Source: Gammaproteobacteria bacterium (GTDB lineage Bacteria; Pseudomonadota; Gammaproteobacteria; Legionellales; Legionellaceae). Taken from it: a stretch of DNA of 64,000 nt. The notes under the pieces were generated by a model. The model was not told the origin of the DNA, did no database searches, and saw only the letters and a list, made by a program, of their open reading frames with translations. Position 1 is the first letter of the stretch. Each line of letters starts with the position of its first letter. The position numbers and the translations under genes are program-made. Of the stretch, positions 1 to 8,275 are shown one piece after another. The stretch is from positions 35,693 through 99,692 of the forward strand of contig JASBUZ010000030.1 of assembly GCA_030147635.1 (NCBI GenBank). Direction: 5' to 3'.

Positions 1-425
1 ACACAATCTAATAGCCACTGCAGTTTACTCGCAGAAAAATAAGCATTCGGAATTAAACCCGTTTTTTCCTGCATCATGGCGCGCTGTTCTGGCGGACAAG
101 TCGTAAAAGAGGCTTCTGTTCGCCTATCTTGCCACGAAATTGCAGGCCCCAAACAACGGCCGGTTTTTTTATTCCAGATAATTGTCGTTTCACGCTGATT
201 GGTAATACCGCAGGCTCGAATTTCCGCTAAGTCCACCGACTCAACCACTTCTCGAACTGCTAAACAGGTTTTCTCCCAAATCTCTTCTGGGTCTTGCTCT
301 ACCCAGCCGGCTTCAGGATAAGAAGTACTCAGAGTTTGTTGGCTTTTACAATAGACACTTCCTGTGTCATCATACAAAATTGCTCGTGTGCTGCTACTAC
401 CTTCATCAATCGCTAAGAAATACAT
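1..425 (-). CDS. glpK: Glycerol kinase, N-terminal part (runs off the window)
   Basis: ATP-dependent phosphorylation of glycerol to sn-glycerol 3-phosphate in the cytoplasm. The minus strand reads from ATG at 425 without a stop to base 1, giving about 141 residues. It opens with MYFLAIDEGSSSTRAILYD, the FGGY-kinase phosphate-binding motif (DxGTSSxR type). It continues with GWVEQDPEEIW, ITNQRETTIIW and ISWQDRRT, all hallmark glycerol kinase segments. The C-terminal two thirds lie outside the window. No good SD precedes the ATG. A promoter-like 31-bp repeat lies 36-66 bases upstream, and a second copy precedes the next gene. The subfamily is secure because the motifs are those of GlpK rather than xylulokinase or gluconokinase. 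Confidence 0.92.
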   Translation of the reverse strand, partial: MYFLAIDEGSSSTRAILYDDTGSVYCKSQQTLSTSYPEAGWVEQDPEEIWEKTCLAVREVVESVDLAEIRACGITNQRETTIIWNKKTGRCLGPAISWQDRRTEASFTTCPPEQRAMMQEKTGLIPNAYFSASKLQWLLDC

Positions 426-460
426 GGTTTTATTGAAAATTAATTCAAGTTGTTGTTTAG

Positions 461-491
461 CCTAGCACTTTAAAAACTGCTCTTCCATACT
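461..491 (-). repeat. 31-bp direct repeat, copy 1 (promoter-like, upstream of glpK)
   Basis: This copy matches 1375-1405 at 29 of 31 positions by eye. Read on the minus strand it has the shape of an extended -10 promoter: TAGAAG- or TGGAAG-like element, 17 bases, then TGC followed by TAGGCT. It sits between the stop of the isocitrate-lyase-like gene and the glpK start. Weaker similarity continues to about 503. Promoter function is inferred from position and shape only. Confidence 0.6.
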
Positions 492-497
492 CAAAGT

Positions 498-1346
498 TTA
501 GCTCTGTGAGATCCCTATAAACTTTTCTGTCCCTATCACTTCTTCGCGCTCTTTAAATGACATCAGTGAATCAGCTATGCTTGCACTGTTACCGTAAGCT
601 TGTATCATCTTTAAAGTTTGTCTCATCGCATACATAGCAGCACGCTGTAAATCAGAAGGAATAATAGCGATACTGTAACCCATTTGTTCGAGTTCTTCTG
701 AGGACACTAAAGGCGTTTTCCCGCCATAAAACATATTAATCACTTTAGGTACTGCAATAGTTGAAGCAATTTTCTCAATTTGCTCTACAGTTTCAGGTGC
801 CTCTACAAAAATCATGTCAGCCCCCGCATCCAGATAACACTTAGCCCTATCTAAAGCCTTGGAAAAGCCTTCAACTGCAATCGCATCAGTTCTCGCAATA
901 ATAAGAAAATCCTCTGTACTCCGTGCATGAATTGCGGCCCGAAGCTTAATACACATCTCATCTGCGGGAATTAAACTTTTTCCAGAAAGATGGCCACATC
1001 GCTTAGGAAAGGTTTGATCTTCAAGATGCAGTGCCGCAACCCCTGCACGCTCAAATTCCTGTACCGTCTGTACCGTATTTAGCTCATTCCCAAAGCCCGT
1101 ATCAGCATCTGCAATCACGGGCAGATGAGTTGCTGATGCAATCTCGTGCATACGATTAGCCACTTCAGTTAACGACAATAATCCAATATCGGGTCGACCA
1201 GTACTTCTTGAGATAGCGCCACCACTTGCATAAACCGCTTTGAAATTTTCTCGTTCAGCAAGTTTGGCTGACAAGCCATCAAATACACCTGGTGCTGTTA
1301 AAAGACCATCAGAAAATAATGATTTTAATTGCATCCCTTCACTCAC
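498..1346 (-). CDS. Isocitrate lyase/PEP mutase superfamily enzyme (methylisocitrate-lyase-like)
   Basis: A 282-aa TIM-barrel C-C lyase of the isocitrate lyase/PEP mutase superfamily. Visible motifs are APGVFDGLSAKLAE near the N-terminus, ADADTGFGN (Mg2+-binding region), LEDQTFPKRCGH containing the catalytic K-R-C-G-H loop, and ARTDA. The catalytic Cys favours a lyase over a PEP mutase. Length and motifs fit 2-methylisocitrate lyase (PrpB) or an oxaloacetate-decarboxylase-like relative. No prpC or prpD lies beside it, so I do not assign prpB. The start is GTG at 1346, with GGAGG seven bases upstream (1354-1358). The gene lies between two copies of a promoter-like repeat and is transcribed toward glpK. 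Confidence 0.8.
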   Translation of the reverse strand: MSEGMQLKSLFSDGLLTAPGVFDGLSAKLAERENFKAVYASGGAISRSTGRPDIGLLSLTEVANRMHEIASATHLPVIADADTGFGNELNTVQTVQEFERAGVAALHLEDQTFPKRCGHLSGKSLIPADEMCIKLRAAIHARSTEDFLIIARTDAIAVEGFSKALDRAKCYLDAGADMIFVEAPETVEQIEKIASTIAVPKVINMFYGGKTPLVSSEELEQMGYSIAIIPSDLQRAAMYAMRQTLKMIQAYGNSASIADSLMSFKEREEVIGTEKFIGISQS

Positions 1347-1374
1347 GTTTTAGCCTCCTAAAGTTGCAAGCCAT

Positions 1375-1405
1375 CCTAGCACTTTAAAAACAGCTCTTCT
1401 ATACT
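1375..1405 (-). repeat. 31-bp direct repeat, copy 2 (promoter-like, upstream of the lyase gene)
   Basis: Second copy of the repeat at 461-491. On the minus strand it reads TAGAAG, 17 bases, then TAGGAT preceded by TGC, an extended -10 promoter shape. It lies 15-20 bases before the GGAGG of the lyase gene. On the plus strand the same block contains TATACT (1400-1405), suitably placed as a -10 for the tolC operon starting at 1442. It could therefore be a divergent promoter. Confidence 0.55.
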
Positions 1406-1441
1406 TGAGGCTTAGGCAGCAAAACTCTACTTAGGCGACCC

Positions 1442-2788
1442 ATGCGCATTATCTTATTTATGACGATATTGCTAACCTCAGGCTTTTGCTTCTCAGAGCC
1501 CCAAGTAGACTTACTCCATGCGTTCCAAGATGCCTCACAAAACGACCCTCTATACCAACAACAAGTCGCAGCATTTAATGCCGTCAAACAAGAAGTCCCG
1601 AAAAGTTTTTCAGCCCTCCTCCCGCTCATCGATTTAAGTGCTGCCATTGCACGTGAATTTAATAAGCCAGGAGATGTGCCAAGTAATGAGTTTTTCAGTA
1701 CCAATAGCTACATGATTTCGGCTGAGCAAACTGTGTTTAACTATTCGCAGTTTAGTCAGCTCGATGAGTCACGCTATACAGTACGTGCAGCCTATGCAAC
1801 ACTTACCGCTCAACAGCAAGACCTGATGGCGCGTACTGCAAGAGCGTACTTAGAAGTTTTAAGAACACGAGAAATTCTTGAATTTACAGAAGATCAAAAA
1901 GCTTACTTAGAAACTCAATTAGAAGCTACCAATGGCTTATTTGAACTCCGAGAAGCGACCATCACCGACTTAGAACAAGCCAAAGGAACCGCCTATCTGA
2001 TTGATGCTAACTTATACGCTGCCCAAATTAACTATTACGATGCTATTCAATTTTTAAGTGAAATTACTTCTTTTCAATATAAAGCTTTCCCTTACTTGAA
2101 TCCCAATTTTCCCCTGCACGCCCCCAAGCCAAACGATGTCGACTATTGGACTGACAGTGCCAATAAAACAAACTGGCTGTTACGCTCAGCGCGCCTCAAT
2201 ATTGAAGCAAATAAAAAAGCCATCGACGTCGTACGCGGAGATTACCTGCCAAACCTACGCGCGGCCCTCGAGATAGAACGCGGAGATGTTCCCAATCAAA
2301 TCTTAACTGATACCACCCAAAATCAAGATTACAGCTATGGCCTCAATGCCAGATGGAATACGTTTCATGGTGGTTTAACGGTCGCGCAAGAGAAAGAAGC
2401 ACGCGCTAACCTCAAAGAAAGTGAAGCCTTCATGCGCCAACAATACTTACAAACCATCGCGAACACAAAACGCGCCTTCAATACCATTAAAGTCGGTGTG
2501 CCACGGATTGAAGCCGTTCGAAAAGCACTGACTGCAAACACCAAGGCATTACTGTATGCACAGGAAGCTTATCGAGCAGGTGAAGCAAGTATTACCGAAA
2601 TTCTTCAAATTCAGGAGCGATTATATGCTTCTCAGCGAGACTATGCCCAATTTACTTATGATTATCTCTACAACATCGTTTTACTGAAACAAGCACAAGG
2701 GACACTCAGCATTAAAGATTTAGCGCAAATCAACCATTATTTAGAATCGAAAAAACAAATACAAAGCGTGCGTCTTAACACGGTCTAG
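1442..2788 (+). CDS. TolC-family outer membrane efflux protein of a type I secretion system
   Basis: A 448-aa outer-membrane channel of the TolC family. Residues 1-18 form a signal peptide ending GFCFSEP. The mature chain has the two-fold repeated OEP architecture of long amphipathic helices. Recognisable pieces are QDASQNDPLYQQQVAAFNA after the signal, LMARTARAYLEVLRTREIL in repeat 1, and YRAGEASITEILQIQERLYASQRDY near the C-terminus, typical of TolC/PrtF. It forms the exit duct for the ABC transporter and adaptor that follow (36-nt gap to the ABC gene), which makes this a complete three-component type I exporter. Expression probably starts at the divergent repeat at 1375-1405. Confidence 0.9.
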   Translation: MRIILFMTILLTSGFCFSEPQVDLLHAFQDASQNDPLYQQQVAAFNAVKQEVPKSFSALLPLIDLSAAIAREFNKPGDVPSNEFFSTNSYMISAEQTVFNYSQFSQLDESRYTVRAAYATLTAQQQDLMARTARAYLEVLRTREILEFTEDQKAYLETQLEATNGLFELREATITDLEQAKGTAYLIDANLYAAQINYYDAIQFLSEITSFQYKAFPYLNPNFPLHAPKPNDVDYWTDSANKTNWLLRSARLNIEANKKAIDVVRGDYLPNLRAALEIERGDVPNQILTDTTQNQDYSYGLNARWNTFHGGLTVAQEKEARANLKESEAFMRQQYLQTIANTKRAFNTIKVGVPRIEAVRKALTANTKALLYAQEAYRAGEASITEILQIQERLYASQRDYAQFTYDYLYNIVLLKQAQGTLSIKDLAQINHYLESKKQIQSVRLNTV

Positions 2789-2824
2789 ACTAAACTGAAG
2801 GAATGTGGTCTTCATAAACTACCC

Positions 2825-4486
2825 ATGAGCGACGAGCATAAAACACATCATTTAAAAGATTTGCTACAAGCCTGTAAGCAAGGGTTTTTTTATACGCTTG
2901 CCCTCAGCTGTCTGATTAATATCTTGATGCTCACCATTCCTGTCTACATGTTGCAAGTCTTCGACCGCGTGATTCCAAGCCAAAGTTTTGACACACTCAC
3001 CTATCTCACCTTAATTGCCATCATCGCGATTATGGTGCTTGGCATGCTGGACTTGGCGAGAGCGCTGATTATGACACGCATCAGTACCTGGATGGATAAT
3101 CAGCTAAGTCCCGTTGCCTTATCCCGTAGCATCGACCATACCCTAATGGGTGGCCACTATGGTGCACAATCTATTGCTGACATCACAAATATTCGTCAGT
3201 TTTTAAGTAGTGCCAGTGTCTATACCTTCTTTGATGCGCCTTGGGTTTTTATTTACTTAACGGTTATTTTCATGCTGTATACTCCGTTAGGCGTCATCTC
3301 GACTTTAGGTGCCATCATTTTATTTTCACTTTGCTTACTCAATGAAAGACTATCCAGACACCCTCTACAAGAAGCCAATGTGCTACACATGGAAAATCAG
3401 GCATCCATTCAAAATAACCTCAAAAATGCAGAAAGTATTCAAGCGATGGGAATGATTGCAAGTCTCATCAGTCAATGGTTTAAGAAAAATGACCAAGTCC
3501 TCAATCTCCAAACTGAAGCAAGCGATCGCTCCGGCATGGTGCTATCTCTGTCAAAATCTCTGCGTATGGTATTACAAGTTTTGATTTTAGGTTGTGGCGC
3601 CTACTACGTCGTATCAGGTGAAATCACCAGTGGTGCGATGCTCGCTTCTTCTATTATTTTATCCCGAGCACTCGCCCCAATTGAACAATCCATTGGCGTC
3701 TGGAAACAAGCGGTTGCAAGCTTACAATCCTATCACCGCTTACAAAGCTATTTTGATGCCCCCGAAGTCGTTCGCTCAGATTTACAGCTGCCACAACCGA
3801 AAGGCCTGGTTAGCGTTGAAAACTTACTCTACGTACCAACAGGCACCAAAAAAGCTATCTTACAAAATATCCAATTCACGTTAAATCCTTCTGACAGTCT
3901 CGCTATTATTGGACAAAGTGGTGCTGGTAAATCAACACTGGCTCGCTTACTAGTTGGTGTGTGGCCACCAACTTCTGGGGCTGTGCGACTCGACGGTGCT
4001 AGTATTTTTGAATGCTCGAGGAAAACCATTGGGCAACACATTGGCTACTTACCCCAAAACCTCACCCTCTTTCCGGGTACCGTAAAAGACAATATTGCAA
4101 GAATGGGAGAGCTGGATGACAACCACGTCGTGGCAGCGGCCAAATTTGTCAATGCACATGACATGATATTACATCTTGAGCATGGCTACGAAACCGAAAC
4201 GAGTGCCTATAATCTCTCAGGTGGGCAATGCCAGTTAATTGGGCTTGCCCGAGCATTCTACGGCTTGCCGCAGTTTGTGGTGCTCGATGAGCCTGAAAGT
4301 AATTTAGACCAATTTGGCCTACAGGCCTTAGAAACGGCATTAAAGCGCGCAAAAGCTGCTGGTATCACCGTGATTATTGTGACACAACGACCCAGCTGTG
4401 CTGCCTTTTGCGATCGCATTATGACAATGGAAGACGGACGAATCAGCGCCATAGGACCTGCCAATGACCATAAACAACAGTCCTGA
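2825..4486 (+). CDS. Type I secretion ABC transporter, permease-ATPase (PrtD family)
   Basis: A 553-aa inner-membrane ABC exporter half-transporter of the PrtD/AprD type, with no N-terminal C39 peptidase or CLD domain. Transmembrane helices occupy roughly residues 15-300, beginning with FFYTLALSCLINILMLTIPVYMLQVFDRV, shown here only as a position (about 18-46). The nucleotide-binding domain has Walker A GQSGAGKST (about 360), signature LSGGQ (about 465) and Walker B FVVLDEPESNLD (about 480). The signature continues CQLIG, where PrtD proteins usually have RQRIG. Its last 23 bases overlap the adaptor gene, implying translational coupling. The repeat protein at 5753-8053 is the likely passenger. 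Confidence 0.9.
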   Translation: MSDEHKTHHLKDLLQACKQGFFYTLALSCLINILMLTIPVYMLQVFDRVIPSQSFDTLTYLTLIAIIAIMVLGMLDLARALIMTRISTWMDNQLSPVALSRSIDHTLMGGHYGAQSIADITNIRQFLSSASVYTFFDAPWVFIYLTVIFMLYTPLGVISTLGAIILFSLCLLNERLSRHPLQEANVLHMENQASIQNNLKNAESIQAMGMIASLISQWFKKNDQVLNLQTEASDRSGMVLSLSKSLRMVLQVLILGCGAYYVVSGEITSGAMLASSIILSRALAPIEQSIGVWKQAVASLQSYHRLQSYFDAPEVVRSDLQLPQPKGLVSVENLLYVPTGTKKAILQNIQFTLNPSDSLAIIGQSGAGKSTLARLLVGVWPPTSGAVRLDGASIFECSRKTIGQHIGYLPQNLTLFPGTVKDNIARMGELDDNHVVAAAKFVNAHDMILHLEHGYETETSAYNLSGGQCQLIGLARAFYGLPQFVVLDEPESNLDQFGLQALETALKRAKAAGITVIIVTQRPSCAAFCDRIMTMEDGRISAIGPANDHKQQS

Positions 4487-5756
4487 AATTAAATCGATTA
4501 TGCTCTACAGTGCCATTGTCATTGTGCTGTTTATTGGTGGATTTTTCACTTGGGCAACCCTTGCGACCTTAGAGAGTGCTGCCATTGCACCAGGAAGTGT
4601 GATCGTTGCAGGGAGTCGTCGTGTCATTCAGCATTTTGAAGGCGGTATCATTGAAAAAATTTATGTCAAAGATGGTAGCTACGTCAAAAAAGATGCGCTA
4701 CTTATTAAGCTTAAAGATGTTCAAGCAAAGGCTGTCTCTGATGTCAATCAACATGAACTATGGACTTTACTCGGTACTCAAGCACGCATTCACGCAGAAC
4801 TCGATCACGACAGTATTCAGTTTCCCTCGCAGCTCACACATTCAGACACTCCTCAAGTCAAGGCCATAGTCGAGTTACAAGAAAAAATCTTCAAAGCTAA
4901 TAAACGCCATATTGATAGCAATCTCAGTATTTACCAACAACAAATTGAGCAACTCGAACAAGAAGTCGAAGGCACCAAAGCCATCATTCAATCTAATGAA
5001 GAGCAACGCGTATTCATCGAAAAAGAACTCAATGACGCTAAAATTTTAGTGGAAAAACGCCTGATTAAACAATCCAGATATTATGCGCTGCAGCGCGAGT
5101 TTTCAGCCATCACGGGCAAAAAAGGACAGCTGGCAGCAAAGCTTGCTGAACTGCAACAAAAAATTGGTGAAGTCGAGCTACAAATTATCGCCATCAAAGA
5201 TGAGCACCGCAAAGGACTCCTAGATGAATTACACGAGATTCAAAAAAAGTTACATGAAATGAAACAACGCCACCTGACTGGCCAAGATGTGTTAAGCCGA
5301 ACGGAAATTCGCTCTCCGATTGCCGGCACCATTGTTAATCTCAAGTTTCATACTCGCGGTGGTATCATCAAACCTGGTGAGCCCATCATGGATATTGTCC
5401 CCAAACATGAAAGTTTGATTATTGGTGCGAAACTAAGCCCTCTGGACATTGATGCTGTATATCCAGGGCTCACCGCCAAAGTTGTTTTTACAGGCCTCAG
5501 CCAGCGTAACGCCCCGCGCTTAATCGGGCACGTCATGCATGTCTCGGCTGATGCACTAACCGACACTAATACGCAAAAGCCTTATTTTGAAATCAAAATC
5601 AGAATTCCACAAACCGAGCTCAAAAAACTCAGCCATATTACCTTATACCCTGGTATGCCTGCAGAAGTGATGATTATTACCAATAAAAGCTCACCATGGG
5701 CTTATTTTACTAAGCCCATAGTGAAAAGTTTCGATCGTGCTTTCCGAGAGGATTAG
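4464..5756 (+). CDS. HlyD/PrtE-family periplasmic adaptor of the type I exporter
   Basis: A 430-aa membrane fusion protein linking the ABC permease to TolC. It has a short cytosolic N-terminus, one transmembrane helix (about 12-35), the lipoyl-like half-motif ending QHFEGGIIEKIYVKDGSYV, a long coiled-coil hairpin (about 100-280), the second lipoyl half (RSPIAGTIVNL), and a beta-barrel with GLTAKVVFTGL. The C-terminus, with LYPGMPAEVMI, is typical of HlyD/PrtE proteins. It starts inside the ABC gene. Its TAG (5754-5756) overlaps the stop of the convergent substrate gene, so the exporter operon and its presumed cargo meet tail to tail with no room for a terminator. Confidence 0.9.
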   Translation: MTINNSPEIKSIMLYSAIVIVLFIGGFFTWATLATLESAAIAPGSVIVAGSRRVIQHFEGGIIEKIYVKDGSYVKKDALLIKLKDVQAKAVSDVNQHELWTLLGTQARIHAELDHDSIQFPSQLTHSDTPQVKAIVELQEKIFKANKRHIDSNLSIYQQQIEQLEQEVEGTKAIIQSNEEQRVFIEKELNDAKILVEKRLIKQSRYYALQREFSAITGKKGQLAAKLAELQQKIGEVELQIIAIKDEHRKGLLDELHEIQKKLHEMKQRHLTGQDVLSRTEIRSPIAGTIVNLKFHTRGGIIKPGEPIMDIVPKHESLIIGAKLSPLDIDAVYPGLTAKVVFTGLSQRNAPRLIGHVMHVSADALTDTNTQKPYFEIKIRIPQTELKKLSHITLYPGMPAEVMIITNKSSPWAYFTKPIVKSFDRAFRED

Positions 5757-8053
5757 ACAATCACATTTCCATCGTTTAGCTCACTCGATGATACCCCCAC
5801 CAATGTGATGGTTTGATTATTGAGGTTAGTCAAGTCAATCACCGCATCGCCGTTTGCATTATCGTGAATGTCAACTTGGTCACTGCTGGTCCAAAATCGG
5901 GTTAAGTCGACCGTATCTTGGTCTGCATTAAAGCCAGTAATGGTTTTATTGCTACCCCAGTTCCAAGTGAAGCTAAACACGTCGTGCACATCATCTGTAG
6001 CCACCAAATTGGTGTCATTCACACCATGCTCGACATAGCCTAGTGCATCTCCTGTTTGGCCTTGTCCTACTGAGTCATCACCGCCTATAAACTCACCGGT
6101 TACCCCAGCGAAGTTACTGGCTGACAATTCGGCACTGGATACACCTTGTAATGTGATGGTTTGGTTATTTAAGGCGCTCAAGTCGATGACCGCATCACCA
6201 CTTGCATCGTCGTAAATGTCAAACTCGTCATAACTGGTCCAGAAGGATTGTAGGTTCACTACGTCTTCTTGGACATCGAAGTCACTAATCACTTCGTTCG
6301 CACCCCAGTTCCATGTATAAGCATACTCATTACCACCCGTGTTCACATCGTCACTCGGCGGTGGCGTTGTTGTATCTACAGGTGGTTCTTCTACAACAGG
6401 TGGTTCTGTGGTTACATCGTCTGTATCACCATCATCGACCGGTGTTGAGCCAGAAACAGACTGCCAATCCCCTGACACCCCTGTGAAGTTATCAGCCGAT
6501 AGGTCTGCTACTGCAACCCCTTCCAAGGTGATGGTTTGGTTATTGAGTCCGATCAAATCAATCACTGCATTACCCTCCGAATCGTCGTAAAGATTGATTT
6601 GGTCGTAACTGGTCCAAAAGTTTTTCAAATCCACTTGGTCTTCTGAGACATCGAACTGTGAAATCACATCACGTGCCCCCCAGTTCCATGTGTAAGAAAA
6701 GCTATCCCCCGCGCCTGTACCGTGTTGTGTGTCAGTGGGTGTATCATCAGCCACGACCGGCGGTGTGGTTGTTTCATCCCCTGAGCCACTGTCAACAGGC
6801 GGCGTATAGTCCGTATCTACACCGAAATGAACTGTCGCAAAGTCGACGGGTGCTTTGACAAATTGCGCTGAACTCAATTCACTCACGGGTATTCCTTCTA
6901 AAATCACCCGTTGGTTATTCCCAACAACCTCAATCACTGCACTTCCCGCTTCTTCGTAGATATCTAGGTTGTTACTCGCAAAGGCATAGTTTAAGTCAAT
7001 TAAATCATGCTTCACGTTAAAGTTATCAATGATGGTATCTCCACTGTTGGCATTCCAAGTTATCTTATAAGGACCGTACACAAACTGGCTTGCAGACAAG
7101 TCAGCTGCATTCACGCCTGCTAGGATAACCGTTTGACCATTTGGAAATTCCACCACACTGTTCCCATTCGCATTGGATATACTTAAGTTTTCTACCGTCA
7201 CACCTGGGAATTCAGATAGTGAAATCACGTCTTTCGCGACATCAAAGTCTGTAATGGTGTCTTGACCATCAGCACGATTGGCTATGATAATCTTATCCTC
7301 CCCATCGCCAGTTGTAATCGTGTTGTCGCCCGCTTCACCAGCGAACGTTTCACTGTAGTCACTTCCCATTAAGTGTTCATCTGCATCTGTACCAAATGGT
7401 GAGCTATAGTCGCCAAATTTATCCATATAGAACAGAATGTTGGTACCATATTCATCACTGGACGCTACGTTGTTCAGTAGCAATTGGGCCACACCTCCGG
7501 GACCCTGCAAATGCGCACTCGCTAGAATACCGGACATAGACACCGTCGCCACATGTGTCTCACCAAGACGCGTATAGGTATATTCATCTCCTATAAAGTC
7601 ATCAATGGTTTTGCCCGCTTGGCCTAAGTACTGATTTATCACCCCCATATTCATGGCGAAAGCTTCACGAATCGCTAACTCTTGTACTTCACTCATGAAG
7701 TCTTCCTTACTGTAGACACCGTTCTTACCTGTCCACTCACCCTTCCATTCGTTCGTTGCTGTTGTACCATAATACCCCGTGGGTGCTGGCACGTAGTAAC
7801 CTAAGTCAATCAGTAAGGGCTCACCAAACTGATATTTCCCGAGGAAACCCAGCGTATTGTGGACATGGTATTGTAAGTCAGCTAGTTCTGAAGGATTGTT
7901 AAAGTCAACCGTCGCAGGGTCAACATTACCATACTGCGGGTCAAAGACCCTTAAATACTGCAATGTAGCCTGTGTTTGCGGTTGTGTCGTATCGATACCG
8001 GATTCAAACGCGCCCAGCGCAATCGTGAACTCGGTAAAGTTACCCGCGCTCAT
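5753..8053 (-). CDS. Probable type I-secreted modular protein: lysozyme-like N-domain plus five serralysin-C-like repeats
   Basis: A 766-aa protein with no Sec signal. The N-terminal domain (1-225) has GAFESG (Glu17) and LGFLGKYQFGE (71-78). This spacing recalls the E-S-G...G-x-Y-Q core of lysozyme/transglycosylase folds, so peptidoglycan cleavage is inferred. Residues 230-256 carry a degenerate RTX-type calcium region (GSDYSETF, TGDGEDKI). Five modules of about 65-70 residues follow: 263-326, 337-400, 454-524, 578-650 and 694-766. Each reads roughly D-x-I-x-x-F-D-x-x-x-D-x-(I/V)-x-L...GxxxIxLxG...L. The last three begin with the hallmark TWNWG and are separated by Pro/Thr/Asp-rich linkers. 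ATG at 8053 is preferred over GTG at 8065 because GAGG lies six bases upstream of it. It is convergent with the exporter operon, its likely carrier. Confidence 0.75.
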   Translation of the reverse strand: MSAGNFTEFTIALGAFESGIDTTQPQTQATLQYLRVFDPQYGNVDPATVDFNNPSELADLQYHVHNTLGFLGKYQFGEPLLIDLGYYVPAPTGYYGTTATNEWKGEWTGKNGVYSKEDFMSEVQELAIREAFAMNMGVINQYLGQAGKTIDDFIGDEYTYTRLGETHVATVSMSGILASAHLQGPGGVAQLLLNNVASSDEYGTNILFYMDKFGDYSSPFGTDADEHLMGSDYSETFAGEAGDNTITTGDGEDKIIIANRADGQDTITDFDVAKDVISLSEFPGVTVENLSISNANGNSVVEFPNGQTVILAGVNAADLSASQFVYGPYKITWNANSGDTIIDNFNVKHDLIDLNYAFASNNLDIYEEAGSAVIEVVGNNQRVILEGIPVSELSSAQFVKAPVDFATVHFGVDTDYTPPVDSGSGDETTTPPVVADDTPTDTQHGTGAGDSFSYTWNWGARDVISQFDVSEDQVDLKNFWTSYDQINLYDDSEGNAVIDLIGLNNQTITLEGVAVADLSADNFTGVSGDWQSVSGSTPVDDGDTDDVTTEPPVVEEPPVDTTTPPPSDDVNTGGNEYAYTWNWGANEVISDFDVQEDVVNLQSFWTSYDEFDIYDDASGDAVIDLSALNNQTITLQGVSSAELSASNFAGVTGEFIGGDDSVGQGQTGDALGYVEHGVNDTNLVATDDVHDVFSFTWNWGSNKTITGFNADQDTVDLTRFWTSSDQVDIHDNANGDAVIDLTNLNNQTITLVGVSSSELNDGNVIV
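5756..6694 (-). repeat. Three tandem TWNWG modules encoded in the secreted protein gene
   Basis: The DNA for protein modules 3, 4 and 5 lies at about 6482-6694, 6104-6322 and 5756-5974. Each copy encodes a TWNWG start, an FWTS core (FWTSYD or FWTSSD), NAVIDL or DAVIDL, and LNNQTITL, with clear nucleotide similarity. Modules 1 and 2 (about 6854-7267) are more diverged. The gradient suggests expansion from the C-terminal end. Confidence 0.7.
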
Positions 8054-8155
8054 AGCACACCTCACTTGTAAACAGGATTGTTTACGCTTACATTGGTTAC
8101 ACCCTTCACCTCCAGTGTACCTATTTTTTTGTTTTAAGTCAAATATTTAATCTAA

Positions 8156-8275
8156 CTGAATTTTATTTATACAAACTTATTGCTGCACTTCATTAAAAAT
8201 GCTCTGCAAGAAGGCTCCAGTATTACAATAGGAAAAGACGGCAAAAGTGTTGATGTACCATCTGCTAAATATTAG
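8156..8275 (+). pseudogene. Possible 3' remnant of a lost gene
   Basis: An open stretch of 39 codons ends at TAG (8273-8275). It has no ATG and no SD, yet it encodes a protein-like tail: LHFIKNALQEGSSITIGKD, then a short acidic/Lys end. It lies in the intergenic space between the secreted-protein gene and the orphan gene at 8265-9191 and overlaps the latter's stop. It may be the C-terminal scrap of a deleted gene or chance. Nothing else is apparent between 8066 and 8264 apart from the presumed promoter of the secreted-protein gene. Confidence 0.25.
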
